This document shows, in pieces, positions 36,729-49,024 of a stretch of DNA of 64,000 nucleotides. Under the pieces are notes generated by a model. That model saw only the letters and a list, made by a program, of their open reading frames with translations. It was not told the origin of the DNA and searched no databases. This stretch comes from Mycteria americana (lineage: Eukaryota; Chordata; Aves; Ciconiiformes; Ciconiidae). The translations under genes and the position numbers were made by a program. Numbering within the stretch: the stretch's first letter is position 1; each line of letters begins with the position of its first letter. The stretch covers positions 48,153,001 through 48,217,000 of the forward strand of contig NC_134371.1 of assembly GCF_035582795.1 (NCBI RefSeq), in the 5' to 3' direction.

Positions 36729-39700
36729 ATACCTATTATGATTGAAGGTACAACAATATATTAGCTGACTTTTCTGTCATCTTTTCCGTTACATGATTTT
36801 ATGCAACACTAAGATTTTTGTGATATTTCAAGTTTCATAAAAATACAAGTTTGTAGATCATGTTGATTGATCCCTAATGGAACAAACAGCAGTGTTTCCC
36901 CTATGTCCAGTCATGCTACGACCCCATGGGAACACTCATTTCTCGTAGACTTTTGCCACTTCTCCTTCCATGCCTGGCAGAATCAAGAAAGCCAGAGGCG
37001 GGTTCCAAAAAAGGGAAAGAAAAATAGTACCCAAGTTCCAGGAATCATCTATGTTTAAGAACGAGCTAAATCTCTGAAGTGGTTCATCTTCCCCAAAATC
37101 TGAGTTTCAAAAAAAGATGCTAACACCTTCTTGGAGATTAAAGAAAACTAAAATGTATTTAAGTGGATATTCCCATCATTCACATGATGTGTGAAGACTT
37201 GAGACAGAAAAATTCCATCTGGCACAGAAAGAGGGTGCAAATGCCCTTGACCCACAGGAAAACCTCCAGCTTCACCTCCTAAACTGCTATTAGGTTAAGC
37301 GTTCAATCTCCTACAAGGTGTGAGTTGTGAGCACACCCTGGACTCACCTTTTTTATTTTTTTTTTAAGGTACATGGAAGGAACAGCACATCATAGCACTG
37401 ATCACCCAGACACCTTATTAGAAACCACAGTTTCATATGTAAAATAAAATAATTTGTCTATTAAAAAAAATCCTGTAATTCTGCAGAGAAGTGCACTCTA
37501 GTTGTGTGGATAACATGGGAAGTTTACCTCAGAGCCTGTCCTGACCAAGAAGCTCTCTCTTCTGATCTCCTGTAACTTTCAGCTCCCCAGCAGCCCCCCT
37601 GCCCCCCCATCCCTCCATTCTTCTGGTTATGATTTTGTGCAAGTTAACTGAGTTAGCAGAGACTGAGTTAGCTCAGGACTTAATTGTACCAGTACTTTCA
37701 GAGAAAGAAGCACACCATTTGCAGTGCATGTTCTGTACCATAAATTGGGGCAAATGTTATTTCACAAAATACCTCTATGACTATGACATGAATTCCATTT
37801 CATGGAGAGAAATAAACACTCACACAGCCGCCATTCACTTGTTTTGCACTATTCTGGATTCTCAAGAATGAGTGAACGAACAGTTTATTTTCTGCTGATG
37901 CAGACTTTCTGGGTTTGCTCAAATAAACATTCAACCGTGCCTGGCAGGGTGGGGCTGAAGTTTGGTCTTTCTAAATATCTCATATTGTCATTTTGAAACT
38001 CACAGGCGTGATCAACTTTGCAGGATTTCCCTTTCATGCTGGGAGCAACAACTGAGCCAGCATGCAAGGAACAGCACAGGAAAAATTAAGAAGTGCAACA
38101 ATCATTCATTTTTCGCCACAGTTCCAACACCACTCCCATGCAAACTGATTGTAAATCTTTCATTGACAGCAAGAGTTCAAGGTCTGACCCAGAGCCAGCC
38201 TCAATATATCAGGCTGTGACCACTGAGGGGGTCAGATACAGGTCTGGTATAAGTGGACTGAACTTTTAACAATTTGATAGAATTTCCACCACCTTTCACC
38301 AGGAACAAAACTGATCTGAGCGTAGGATCTGCATTAAATGAGTATCGTCCCTGTACAGCTCTTGCAATCTCCTTTCTGCTTTATGATGCTTTCCATTCAT
38401 AGTCCCATTGCTAATTAACTGTTGTATAGTAACAAAGACTAAGCAAACATGCCTTTTGGAAACGAACCAGCAGGATCCTGTGACAGACCACTGAACAAGG
38501 AGTAATGGGGAATGATGCCTGACCTTCTTAAAAAAACAAAACAAAACAACAAAACAAAACACTTAAGAAAAGCAAGACAAAAAGCATGAATTTTCATCCT
38601 TCTCCAGAGAAGACAAGTAAACAGTGTAATTTCAGCTTCCCCAGCACTTTACATATAAAAGGTCTCTTTTGAAATATAGACAGCAACCACAACCGGAACT
38701 GTAGTAATGTCTGGGTACAGTTCTGGGTATATCTGCATGCCTGGGGGCAGATAAATTAGAGTATCTAGGGCTGGCAGGATGCAAAAGCGATCAAGTCCAG
38801 ACACCAGCTAGCCATGTTAGCGCTGCTGAAACTAGTAAGCCACACAAAATATGGTATATTAGCTTAGCCTGCCTTGTGGTTACCCAGCTGTACAGCTTTC
38901 AGGCTCAGATGACCAGGTCAAAGCACAGAGATGTGTCTGCACTTGACATACCTTCCATGTGAAAGGTAAATTAAAATCAAACACAAACCTCCAGAAATGT
39001 GTAGCTACAAATGGAAACAAGGGCAGCCTGTTCTTCTGGTCTCCTTTTGCTTTTCATCTCACTTATTCTTACAAACTTCACCTTTGTGAACTCTAATAAA
39101 TTCACAGGATACTGTACCAGCATTTTAAGACTGCTAGGATCAAGGCAGAAGCAAGTCAAAGTCTTTTTCCTAAATCACTCATTTAACTCAAATGCAAACA
39201 ATGCACACACAGCCATTCAGAAGGAGGAGACAAAGGCAAACGACTGACAGTGTTTACATTCTCCTCTCATGTATCATCAGCGACAGAAACTGCTGTACCT
39301 CAACCACAACTGGTCAAACAGGCCAGACGTTTCTTTGTAATGGACACAGCAGTAACATACAACCTGCATGAGTGTGACTGAACCCCTGAGTATCATTCTG
39401 ACAACATGGGAAATCTGCTCATGGACCCCTTATGAATTATGTTTGTGCCCATCTCTGTTAGACCAAAACTTTATTTAAATTGCAGGGCTTGTCTGAGTCC
39501 TTCACTACCTCCACCTTCATCTAAAATTCCAAGTCTAACAGCAGGGCTAACAGCAGAGTATTACCAACCTTTAAGGGCTGCCAATTTAAATAGAGTATTT
39601 CTAGGCCAGCATGCCATGTGCTGAAGAGGGTCACAGTCACAGACCAAAGCCAGTTCAGCAGCCAGCTACCCTGGGATAGAACTGAGCCGAAACCTAAGAC

Positions 39701-39740
39701 ATGTTTGTTTCTGCCTTCATGTACAGGGTTCATATTTTGA
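36729..39740. other. Non-coding DNA, no gene recognised
   Basis: Short unsupported open frames only. A CAAAA-type low-complexity run lies at about 38,527-38,562. Confidence 0.6.
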
Positions 39741-39745
39741 CATCC
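39741..39745. repeat. Target-site duplication, left copy (catcc)
   Basis: This 5-bp repeat abuts the TG start of the solo LTR and is identical to 40335-40339. Confidence 0.85.
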
Positions 39746-40334
39746 TGTGCTGGTTTTGGCTGGGATAGAATTAATTTTCTTCTTAGTAGTTAGTATGGGG
39801 CTATGTTTTGGATTTGTGCTGAAAACAGTGTTGATAATACAGGGATGTTTAGTTGTTGAGCAGTGCTTGCAAAGGCCTTTTCTGCTTCTCACCCCACCCC
39901 ACCAGTGAGTAGGCTGGGGGGACACAAGAAGCTGGGAGGGTACGCAGCCAGGACAGCTGACCCCAACTGACCAAAGGGATATTCCATGCCATATGATGTC
40001 ATGCTCAGCTTATAAAGTTGGGGGAAAAAGAAGAAAGAGGGGGACATTCAGAGTGATGGTGTTTGTCTTCCCAAGTAACCGTTACATGTGATGGAGCCCT
40101 GCTTTCCTGGAGGTGGCTGAACACCTGCCTGCCCATGGGAAGTAGTGAATGAATTCCTTGTTTTGCTTTGCTTTGCTTGCATGCACGCCTTTTGCTTTAC
40201 TTATTAAACCATCTTTATCTCAATCCATGAGTTTTCTCACTTTTACCTTTCTGATTCTCTCCCCCATCCACCGGGGGAGGAGTGAGCAAGCGGCTGTGTG
40301 GTGCTTAGTTGCCAGCTGGGGTTAAACCATGACA
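39746..40334 (+). mobile_element. Second avian ERVL-like solo LTR
   Basis: A 589-bp element beginning TGTGCTGGTTTTGGCTGGGA and ending GTTAAACCATGACA, flanked by catcc at 39741-39745 and 40335-40339. A TATA box (TATAAA, 40011-40016) lies in the middle. A polyadenylation-like attaaa follows near 40,203, after a tttgc-repeat stretch. The order of promoter then poly(A) signal gives plus orientation. No gag, pol or env sequence adjoins it. The terminal sequences match a common LTR family of neoavian birds from memory. Confidence 0.92.
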
Positions 40335-40339
40335 CATCC
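40335..40339. repeat. Target-site duplication, right copy (catcc)
   Basis: Abuts the CA end of the solo LTR and is identical to 39741-39745. Confidence 0.85.
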
Positions 40340-42559
40340 TTTCCACTCCTACAGCACAACAAATTGTAGGGATTACGGTGTTACCTGAATCTGCAGGGTT
40401 TGCAAGCTTTTTCAATTCAATGCAAAGTATGTATCAGACATAAAACGTTATAGTCTTCACTCATTATGTCATCAAAGCTCTGAACATGTTAAAGTCATCA
40501 TTCTACTACCTCTAAAACCCAGGCAGATGTGGACCTGCTTGATGTATCCAGGCAATGCTCATAGGTGACAAGTTTTTTTCAGTTCCCTGGCTCTGAATAG
40601 GAGGTCCCATGCATGCAATTATATCAGTGAAAATCCTACTTCTGATTTGTAGGAACTCCTTCACTTTCAGTTTCATTACATTTTTGCCAGATTATGATCA
40701 CAATGAGGAAACTCAGTTAAGGCATTGCAGTTGATTGATGGACAGGGGGAGAACTCATGCTGGTGGTTAGACTGCCATTATTTTGTGGTTAATATTGTTT
40801 CTTTTCTGACTCATTGTATTATAACAATGACATTCATTTATATGGGAAGGAGAAGTTTTATTAGGTTGATTTCCCATAACAGAGACTAGAGGCCACACAC
40901 AGGGCTAAGGCTGCAAGTGACACATATCAAAATGCCTTTAAACACAGCTAAAAATGCTGTGCTATTTGTTCCACTTTGCTCTGAAGACAAGTGTGGTTCA
41001 GAGCCATACTAACCTCATTTCATGCAGGGACACAGTCAAACGGGACGAAAAGCATGACCTCTAGGAATACTTATGCTTTCTCCAGTGTACCTGAGCAGAC
41101 TGGTTTGTTTGCAGTCCCTTCTATCCCTGCAAATAAATGCTTTGATGAAATGAAGAAGTCCCAAGGAAACTTATTCAGGAAGAAAGATCAAAAGGCTGGT
41201 TATTTTATCAACAAAGTATCTGCATAAATGCACACAAGATCAACAGAGACCGGTGTGAAGGCTGCTTGATAACCTGCATGAGAAAGCTGGGTCCTCTGCC
41301 TGAATAAGCATTAATTTGTATCCCAATTCCCAAGGTGTCAAGCTGCAGTGGTACTGCCCTGCTCTGTGCCTTGTGTCTTTAATAACCTGTTCCCAAAAGG
41401 CTGCCCACAGGTGGATCACAGACAATACTCAGGTAAGTTTGGAGAACTAAAGTAAAGGCAAGACTGAAATAAGCACTTTGTCTATGATCTGTGCCACAGC
41501 TTTCGCACTTGTGCTCAGTGGATTTTGTAATTAAACTCCAGCTACCAAGACTTTGTTAGTTCGGACTTTAATTTCACATAGCATCACCTACTCTCACACT
41601 TCAGCAGGGGAAGTATCTTGCAGCCACACATACCTACACGAGCACACAAACACACCACAACTACTGTAGCTCTACACTGTTCCCACACCAACACCACAGC
41701 CCCCCATACTGTGAGGGGAGAAATCAAGCTAGACCCAAGGTCCTCCTTCCTCTTGGACACAACACCCAAGGGACACTGCCCCAGCTCTGCCATGCTGGGC
41801 CTCAGCCCTACCTGCTCGCCCTCCTTACCACCTCAGGGGCACAGGTTTCGCTGCTGACTGCCCTGCACCTCAGGCAGAGGCTTTCTCAGCTCCTGCCTCC
41901 CTCCCGGCAGTGCCCGTGCTGAGCTACGTGCAGAGCATAGCAGGTTTGGGGGCTCTCTCTGGCAGGCCCTTGGCCATACCGCCTCATACAGCCAGCTGCA
42001 GATTCAGTGCTGCTTCAGCTAAGTGAAAATAAAAATAAAAATCGAGATTTCAACAAAAATCCGTTCATAAACAAGCCGAGACCTGCAATGCACTTCTGCC
42101 AAAAAAAACCCACTTCTGGTTGCTTTCGCATTGCCCCAAAAGCTCATTCAGGGTTGCTTGTTTGTACTGAGAGAAGCTGCCAGGTGGAGCTGGAGGTGTC
42201 CGGGGGCGGGAGGGGACACACCTTGCTGCCACCTGAGGAGCAGCGGGGTCAGTCGGGCCCGCAGGGAGCTGTGACTGGGCCTCGGCTTCTCCCTGTCCTG
42301 TCAGGCCCACCGGTTTCCTCACCGAGCTTTAAAGGCTGTGTCTGCTTTAACGGGGGTGAGTTGGTGCTCCTGGTGAATTAATCAGCAGTAAACAGAAGTG
42401 TTTGAGTACTTCCCAACAAAAATACTGACTCTGTGAAAGCCTGGCCTGCTTTACAGCTGCTGCGTTTAAATTCTCACCTTTAAGGTTCAGACTTAACACC
42501 CATTAACCCAGCATTCATGGAGGCTGAGCGGCATTTCACGCTTTCTGAGACGCTGGTTT
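40340..42559. other. Non-coding DNA between LTR and orphan CpG island
   Basis: No recognisable exon. Bases 41,600-41,720 are C/A-rich (cacac words). Sequence becomes GC-richer from about 42,190 towards the island. Confidence 0.6.
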
Positions 42560-42602
42560 AACCTTTCAAGAGCTGCGAACACGGCTGGGGGCTGTGAGGC
42601 GA

Positions 42603-42625
42603 GGGGCGAAGGGAGAGGGCGGGGG
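42603..42625 (+). other. G-quadruplex motif
   Basis: Four G runs (4, 3, 3 and 5) are separated by loops CGAA, AGA and C. This fits the canonical G3+N1-7 pattern on the plus strand within the orphan CpG island. Confidence 0.75.
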
Positions 42626-43070
42626 CTGCGGCAGGCCGCCGGCAGGCAGCGGCACCCGCACCCGCCGCTGCTTCTTACTGCAGGACCCATTAAGCTTCCC
42701 TCCCCGTTATAGCACACGCTTTTTATTAATTTACTTATTACCAAGATAAAAGTGTTTTTCACAGTTTTTTTTTTGTTTTGCCTTTTTTGTTGGCTTGGGG
42801 TTTTTTTGTTGTTGTTCCCCCACTGCCGCGCCCGGTGAGGTCGGGGCTCCCCTCCCCGCGGGGCTGCCCGCCGTGTGGGACGCACGGTGCCGCCCGCCCA
42901 TCCCGGCTGCAGAGGCGGCCGCTGCCCTTCGCGCGGCCAGCTCGGCCTCAGGAGCAAAGCCAGACAGAACACGGCGGGAGGGAAGCGGAGGGGAAGGGAA
43001 ACGCGGCGCAGGAAGAGCCGGGCCGGGCCGGCAGGAAAACCTGGGGGAGCGCAGGAACAGCACACAGGAA

Positions 43071-43095
43071 GGGGGCCGGGGGCGAGGGCAGGGGG
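43071..43095 (+). other. G-quadruplex motif
   Basis: Four G runs (5, 5, 3 and 5) are separated by CC, CGA and CA, all short loops, on the plus strand of the orphan CpG island. Confidence 0.75.
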
Positions 43096-43320
43096 ACTGG
43101 TTCCAGTGGCCTCGAAAAGGGCCTGGGGAGGAAGAGGAGGTGGTTTTCGCCTCAGAATAACCAACTCGGAGCTGCTCCTAGTCTTTCTGGCCGCTGAGAG
43201 CCGTCGTTCCCCGAAGGTGGTGTGGCGCGGGTGAGGGGCGCCGAGGGCCCCGCTCTGCCCAGCGCCCCGCGCAGCGGGCGAGCGCCCGTTCACCGACATT
43301 TTGTTTCGAGGTGGGAGGTG

Positions 43321-46300
43321 GTGTGTCACTTGGGGTGCTGTAGGAAAGCCCTCATGTTCAAATACAGGACTCGTGCTTCTTAAGTAAGAGCAAAAAAGCA
43401 CCCTTAATTATATTCTAAAATACTAAGGTCTTTGAGTCGTCAAACATCACAATTCAGGTAAATCCTAATCTGAAATACTTTACGTTTTAACTGGTTCCGG
43501 TTTCTGTAAGCAGAGACTGCTTTTTGTCTGGAGCTTTAGAAAGTTTTCTTTCTGTATCACCCAGCACACTTCCATAGCGTAGCTGGTAGGCTGAGTATTG
43601 TGTTTTCCCCATTCTCGTCTCTCTGGTGGGAAAAGGCTTTGCTCACTGAGCCTTTTATGTTAGTTCATCCTATTAAAGCGCCTTGCTTTGTTGTCCTCTG
43701 AACCCTCTTTAGTGCCTCTGCATTTTTCAGCAAGTTTAGTGAAAAGCAAAACTCCACCCTGTATCATTAAAGAGTCCTGACTAGAGCCACTTCCACTGAT
43801 GAACCATTTCAAGTTAAAAGGTTCAGTATTCCTTCACTGTCACCTCGGTTGTGCAGAGTTCCTGTCCCTCACACCTATGTCATTTATGAGAAAAATAAAC
43901 TACAACCACTTTTGCATGGGAAATGGACAACCTCTGAGATGGAAGTTCATTTTAAAGATTTCCTCAAGCAACATTTGCAATATGACGTATAAAAACAGTA
44001 AGAGAGCCACTAAAATGCAAAATGTATTGCATTTCTAAGACCAGAAAAAAAAAGAAAAAGTTGTTAACACTTTTTGGAACAGAGTTGTAGGCTGCTTTGA
44101 AGTAACGTCTCTGTGCCAATGTAAAGGAATTGTTCAAAAGGTGCATTGATAAAATAACCCTGATAGGAAAGAGAAACTACACACCAGCTACAAGCAATTT
44201 CTTATCTTGCACCTAAACCAGCAGCAGAAGTGGGAGTAGTGATGGAAATAAAAAACATCTAAAAGTGCCTGGTGTTTGGGAAATGGCTCACATGTATTCC
44301 TTGTGCAACAGGCACACAGGCAATGGTAACCAGATTAGAAGAAATCGTTAGACCATAGTTGTGTCTTCCCTGAAAGCAAGAAAGATAATAATGCAGACTT
44401 CGGCGAGTTGTTTTTCTATAACAGCACCTCTTCAGAATGTGTATTTCAGCCAAGAGCTGGATCCTTCTTCCAACCGAGAGGATAGAGTTGCACATATTAC
44501 TAGAAATTATTTTTTTTTCTCCCACCTTACAGTGACTGTGATACAGCAGCATCCAGCTCATGAAATCACAAGGAAATGTTGGAAGCAGCTGGACAATAAA
44601 TGACCTGGCAGACCATCCCCCATATTCAAAATGCCACAGATACCAGCTCTTTGAACATACCACAAAATTCAAAATAGTCACTTGTAAACATCCTTGTGTA
44701 TCTATTAGGTATGTTTGTGGGAAGGTAAGAATTCATGAGACCTTGCCCAGAGTTGCTCAGGAAAGAATTACAGATCTAAGGACAGAGTTCACAAGTGAAA
44801 ATCCTCAGCTGTGTTACCAGCAAGGATTCCTTCCCTTCATTTCAAGTGGAAAATATCAGACTGTAGTCCAACCCCCCCACCAATCCCAAATTGTCCCTGA
44901 AACCTGTTCTCCCATACACTCTTAATCAAAATCTTGTGCCAAATCCAATTTTCACATCATGAAAATTGTTATTGCACTTTCTCTGCAACCATATACATTC
45001 TATTTCTATTGCTTATAGCAATTCACGTCTCCACCTTCACATTATACAACTGTAGGTGCTTGATACGGGCAAGAATTTGTCTGAGACAGTATTCCAGCAA
45101 TTTATACCAGTGTCCTGCTAAGTCAAGAAGTCTTGGCTTATGCTAAGCGTATCTATGCTTAAGAGAGCAAAACTACCTTTAGCAGACAGCTCAGGTCAGC
45201 ACCAGAAAGTGTCAGCTATCAGTTATGATTCAACCCACAGAATTTTCCCAGGTAGTGATACTGTTTTCATCAATGATTTCATGGAGCCTAGCAGATCATT
45301 TTATCCTACTATTTATTCAGTGATTTCCCTCTAGCCTGTGTTTTCCAGATGTTCATTAGTTATCAAAAATTATGCAGTCTGTATTTTGAGCCTGCTTTTA
45401 GCTGAGAAGAGTGATTCCGAATAAAAACTGCAAATGCTACATACACATGTTAATATTTAATGTGGCTTTGGTCACACGCATTTCCGATGAGCCCTTTTGA
45501 TGTACAGTTATTGTACCGTGTATTTAAAAATAGATCTTCTCCAAGCAATCATTCACATAAGCTCAAAATAAGTATTGGCCTTTGTGTCAGGTTTCCATAA
45601 TACGACTACTAAACCAGGCTTGGTGGAAGGTTCAGAGAGGGGTGACGGAGCTTTGTCAGCTCTCCTTTATTAGGACTTTTCCATGCCGGAGCATTCCTGG
45701 GTGTGGCTGATGGGATTTCCTGCCTTTTTGTCCCATTAAGGTAGCACGGAGGGTCCGAGTGCAAGGAAATGGTTCCTGCTTCACTCCCATATAAGATTTT
45801 TCGGTAGGGTAAGCGATCTGGCTGTGCAGAGCTTTGCTTGGGGGGCATGTTTGGAAACTGCTGTTTTGACACAACATCTCTCGGAATTTGTGGGTGAGCA
45901 GGGGAGACACAAGGAATGCATCACCCTTTTCCTGCAGGGGATGGGGTCCTTAATATTGTAATTCTCTTCAGTGGATCACATAAGTCTACACTAGTGATGT
46001 TCCGAACTTCCCCAAAAAACAATTTTTTTTTAAATATCTTAATTTATATTAGATGCTTGAGTTTCAGATGTCTCTAGACAGTTCTTACTTCAGCAGAAAA
46101 CTAGTACTAGAACAAGTTAGCTGTACCACATGTTCTTACATCTAGCTACTGTGTGCAGAGTGAATTTGATTACTGTTAATTATAATAGAAAATCCTGTGC
46201 ATAGAGTAATAATTGAAGGGAGATTTCTTGACCCAATGCGATTCTTGCAGACTGTGTAAAAAGAAATAAGGTTCTATCAGAATAAATTAGACCATAGAGA

Positions 46301-49024
46301 ATAAGCAAACTCTTTCCATCTGTAAATGCAAAGATGGGATTAGAAAAGTTTGTGAAAGCAAATTATAGGAACTGAATTTAGATGGATTTTTGTTTGTTTG
46401 TTTCTTAAATCTTTGAAGGTTCAGTTGTAGTTGGATTAATTTTGTTTTCCAAGAAAAACAGTATGGGGAATTACTGAAGTACAATAGATGTTTTCCTGGG
46501 GAATTTTAGAACCCCATAAATGACCAAGCCTGTCCTTGGGGAATTTCCAGCATTTCAGAGCTGAGTAGGTTATATAGCTCTGGTCTATATATCCACATTT
46601 TTGGATGCTTTGTCAATCTGACCCTTTTTACAACATCTGATAATGCCTCAGCCCATACAAAACGCAATCAGTATTGAGATCTTCCAGGCCAAATTACGAA
46701 TTAGGAAGTGTTACAGTTGGGCAATCCCTATATTTCTTAGTTGATAGAGTAAGAAAATGATGGCTATGGTATTTTTACATTTTTATGTCCCCTAGTTTTG
46801 GTCCTGGCTGCCTGCATTGTACAGGAAGCCCAAGGTTTGTTCCTACTGAGCTGTCTGTAGGGCATTCCGGCTGCAGCCCCACTGTTGACAATATACACCC
46901 TGCTATACCTGGGTCTCACAGGCATACCTAGTCAAGGAGTTGTCAGGGGAGCAACAGACAGATTTTATGATCATTTTCCATCCCTGTTCCATTCCTTACA
47001 CTGGAAGAACAGCTAGGGAAAAGAATATAAATCAAAGGCCCAGGTTACTCTAGATAATTCAGGCTATTTTATTTCATGTAGACATTTGGTATAATGCACC
47101 TTTTCAGTTCTCAGTTCATTTTCTCTGCCCGGTTATCACATGGCCAACAACAGGACAAAGCTGCACGCCCTTTCGGTGCGTACAGAAGGCAGTCTGGGGC
47201 CTGGGAAGGGTGCTTTCTACATTGCATACTTCAAAACTGTGCACTACACATCTGGCCTAACCTGCTGGTGTATGGTAATGCATGTCCGTGGCCAAGGAGC
47301 TGCAGAGTTCCCCCATAGGCAGTGAAGAGCAGTACAAATGGCCTGTCTTTTATTTTTTTTTCCCAGCAGGAACCCTTACTTTTATTATTGTTATGATTTT
47401 ATTGCAGTTATTCTTCCCTGTCTGAATCTTGTCTACATGCATAGATGTGGCCTGTCTATGGAGGAAACAGATTTCAGTCATCTTAATCAAGAGCATAGGA
47501 AATGCTTCCCATGGCCCAGTGCCACACTCTGATGTTTGCATTTCTTTTACTGTGTGAATTACGTAGGGCTTTGAGTTCCCTCGCAAAACTGGGCTCCCAT
47601 CACACAGTTACCTCCATAGGGGGAAACAGTCATTTTCCCCAAAGGCCCACAGTGCAATTATACAAGATAGATAAGCGAGGGATACAGAAACAAAGGCAAA
47701 GCGAAGGGAAGTGACTCACCTGTGGGCTATCAGCTACAAATACGCAAAGGCCAGTGGTCCTCAGGAGGGGCCAGTGACACAGCCATGCTGTGACATAGCT
47801 CGTCCCTTGTCACGGGATCTCAGACCCACGTAGGACAAACAACCTTAATGCCCACAAGGCTCCAAGGCGGAAGGGCCCTCGTCCTTTGGATAAAAAAACA
47901 CGCCTACAAATTCAGACGTCCCCGTACATTGCCTTGTCCCCGTACATTGCCTTTATGCCTCACTGGTAGCACGTTGAGGGCTTAACTTGGACTTTCATGG
48001 TTTATATACTTCTGGTGCTCTGCACAGAAGTGACTTTATCCCTGGGACAAAGCAGCGCTTTCTCTCATGACTGTCAGCACCCGGCATAAACCATCCCTGC
48101 CCAAATGAAGGCCTGAGCCAAGAGAGACTTTATCTTGTGTGCAAATACAGATTTGACATTTTTTCCAGTCCTGCTCAGGTCACTAATTAAAAGCCTAGGA
48201 AGTGAGCACACATGAAATCATTCCTTCCGTACAGGCAGACAGATGGAGAGAAATTCCAGCCTGTTTCCACTCTTTTGTCTTCGGGGCATTTTTGGAATTT
48301 CCTTCAGGAAGTGAGGTTATGACCCAGAGCCTTCCTCGGTGAGTAGGCTCTCGTTTCCCACAGTAAACCTTGCACGGCGATGACATACAGTACGAGAAGG
48401 TGAGGTTTATCTTCACACTCCAACTGCATCCTGTATGAGCTCCATGGAACTTAAAAGTAATACCGAGAGGGAATGGCCGCAAGAGAGGAAATGGAAGTCA
48501 AGCCTTTGGAAGAAGAAACACAGTACCTATTCAGCTACGCCGCCGCGGCCTTTGCTGGTGGACCCAACAGAGCTGCAGCGGTTATGTAGCTGAGGCCACC
48601 ATTCTACATTTCATAACCTTCCTTGATGTTTGCAATAAGCTAAGAATTAAACTTACAAATTATATTAGTGATATAAGTGAATTATTTCACTTATTCTACT
48701 CTAGGCAGTCACGGTAAAACTGGCAGGCATCTGTTTTTTCTTCCGTTTGTACTGCATCAGCTGTTGGAGAAAAATCGCTACTGTAGAGATTCTTTTAATG
48801 GCATTTCATCCATACAGCATGTGCTGATGAAAAATTATATTCTAGCATTCATTTTGTATTTTATATGATCCTGTAAGTGGCATTATGCATCTTATGTCCC
48901 CACAGAATTGGCTTAATCCCAGCATGTACTGAAATCAAGGAATTATTTCACTGACTTCTGTCAACAAGAAACCACACCTGGCATGAAACCCCCACAGTAG
49001 TACAAAACTACTAGTAATCTGATA
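43321..49024. other. Non-coding DNA between orphan CpG island and S1PR1 3' end
   Basis: No coding or RNA gene recognised. It holds the 18-bp tandem pair (47.9 kb) and a small CpG-rich spot at about 48,536-48,552. Open frames such as 44259-44681 minus lack any known domain. Confidence 0.6.
47918..47953 (+). repeat. Two perfect copies of an 18-bp unit
   Basis: The unit gtccccgtacattgcctt occurs twice head to tail (47918-47935, 47936-47953). No third copy follows. Confidence 0.95.

Larger units (their letters stand above)
42560..43320. promoter_or_regulatory. Orphan CpG island without a recognised gene
   Basis: About 760 bp of dense CpG DNA, sharply bounded by AT-rich flanks and about 6 kb beyond the predicted 3' end of S1PR1. 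Long open frames on both strands (for example 42493-43401 minus, 42778-43197 plus) are Arg/Pro/Gly/Ala-rich and look like composition artefacts. Possible splice donors exist: minus AAAG|gtgaga after 42478, and plus CGG|gtgagg near 43,230. Canonical G-quadruplex motifs occur at 42603-42625 and 43071-43095. It may be the promoter of a non-coding transcript or a regulatory island. No TATA box is convincing. Confidence 0.75.

Noticed and set aside
42493-43401. 302-codon minus-strand open frame in the orphan CpG island
   Set aside because: Low-complexity Pro/Arg/Ala/Gly translation; GC-rich DNA has few stops, and several frames on both strands are open together.
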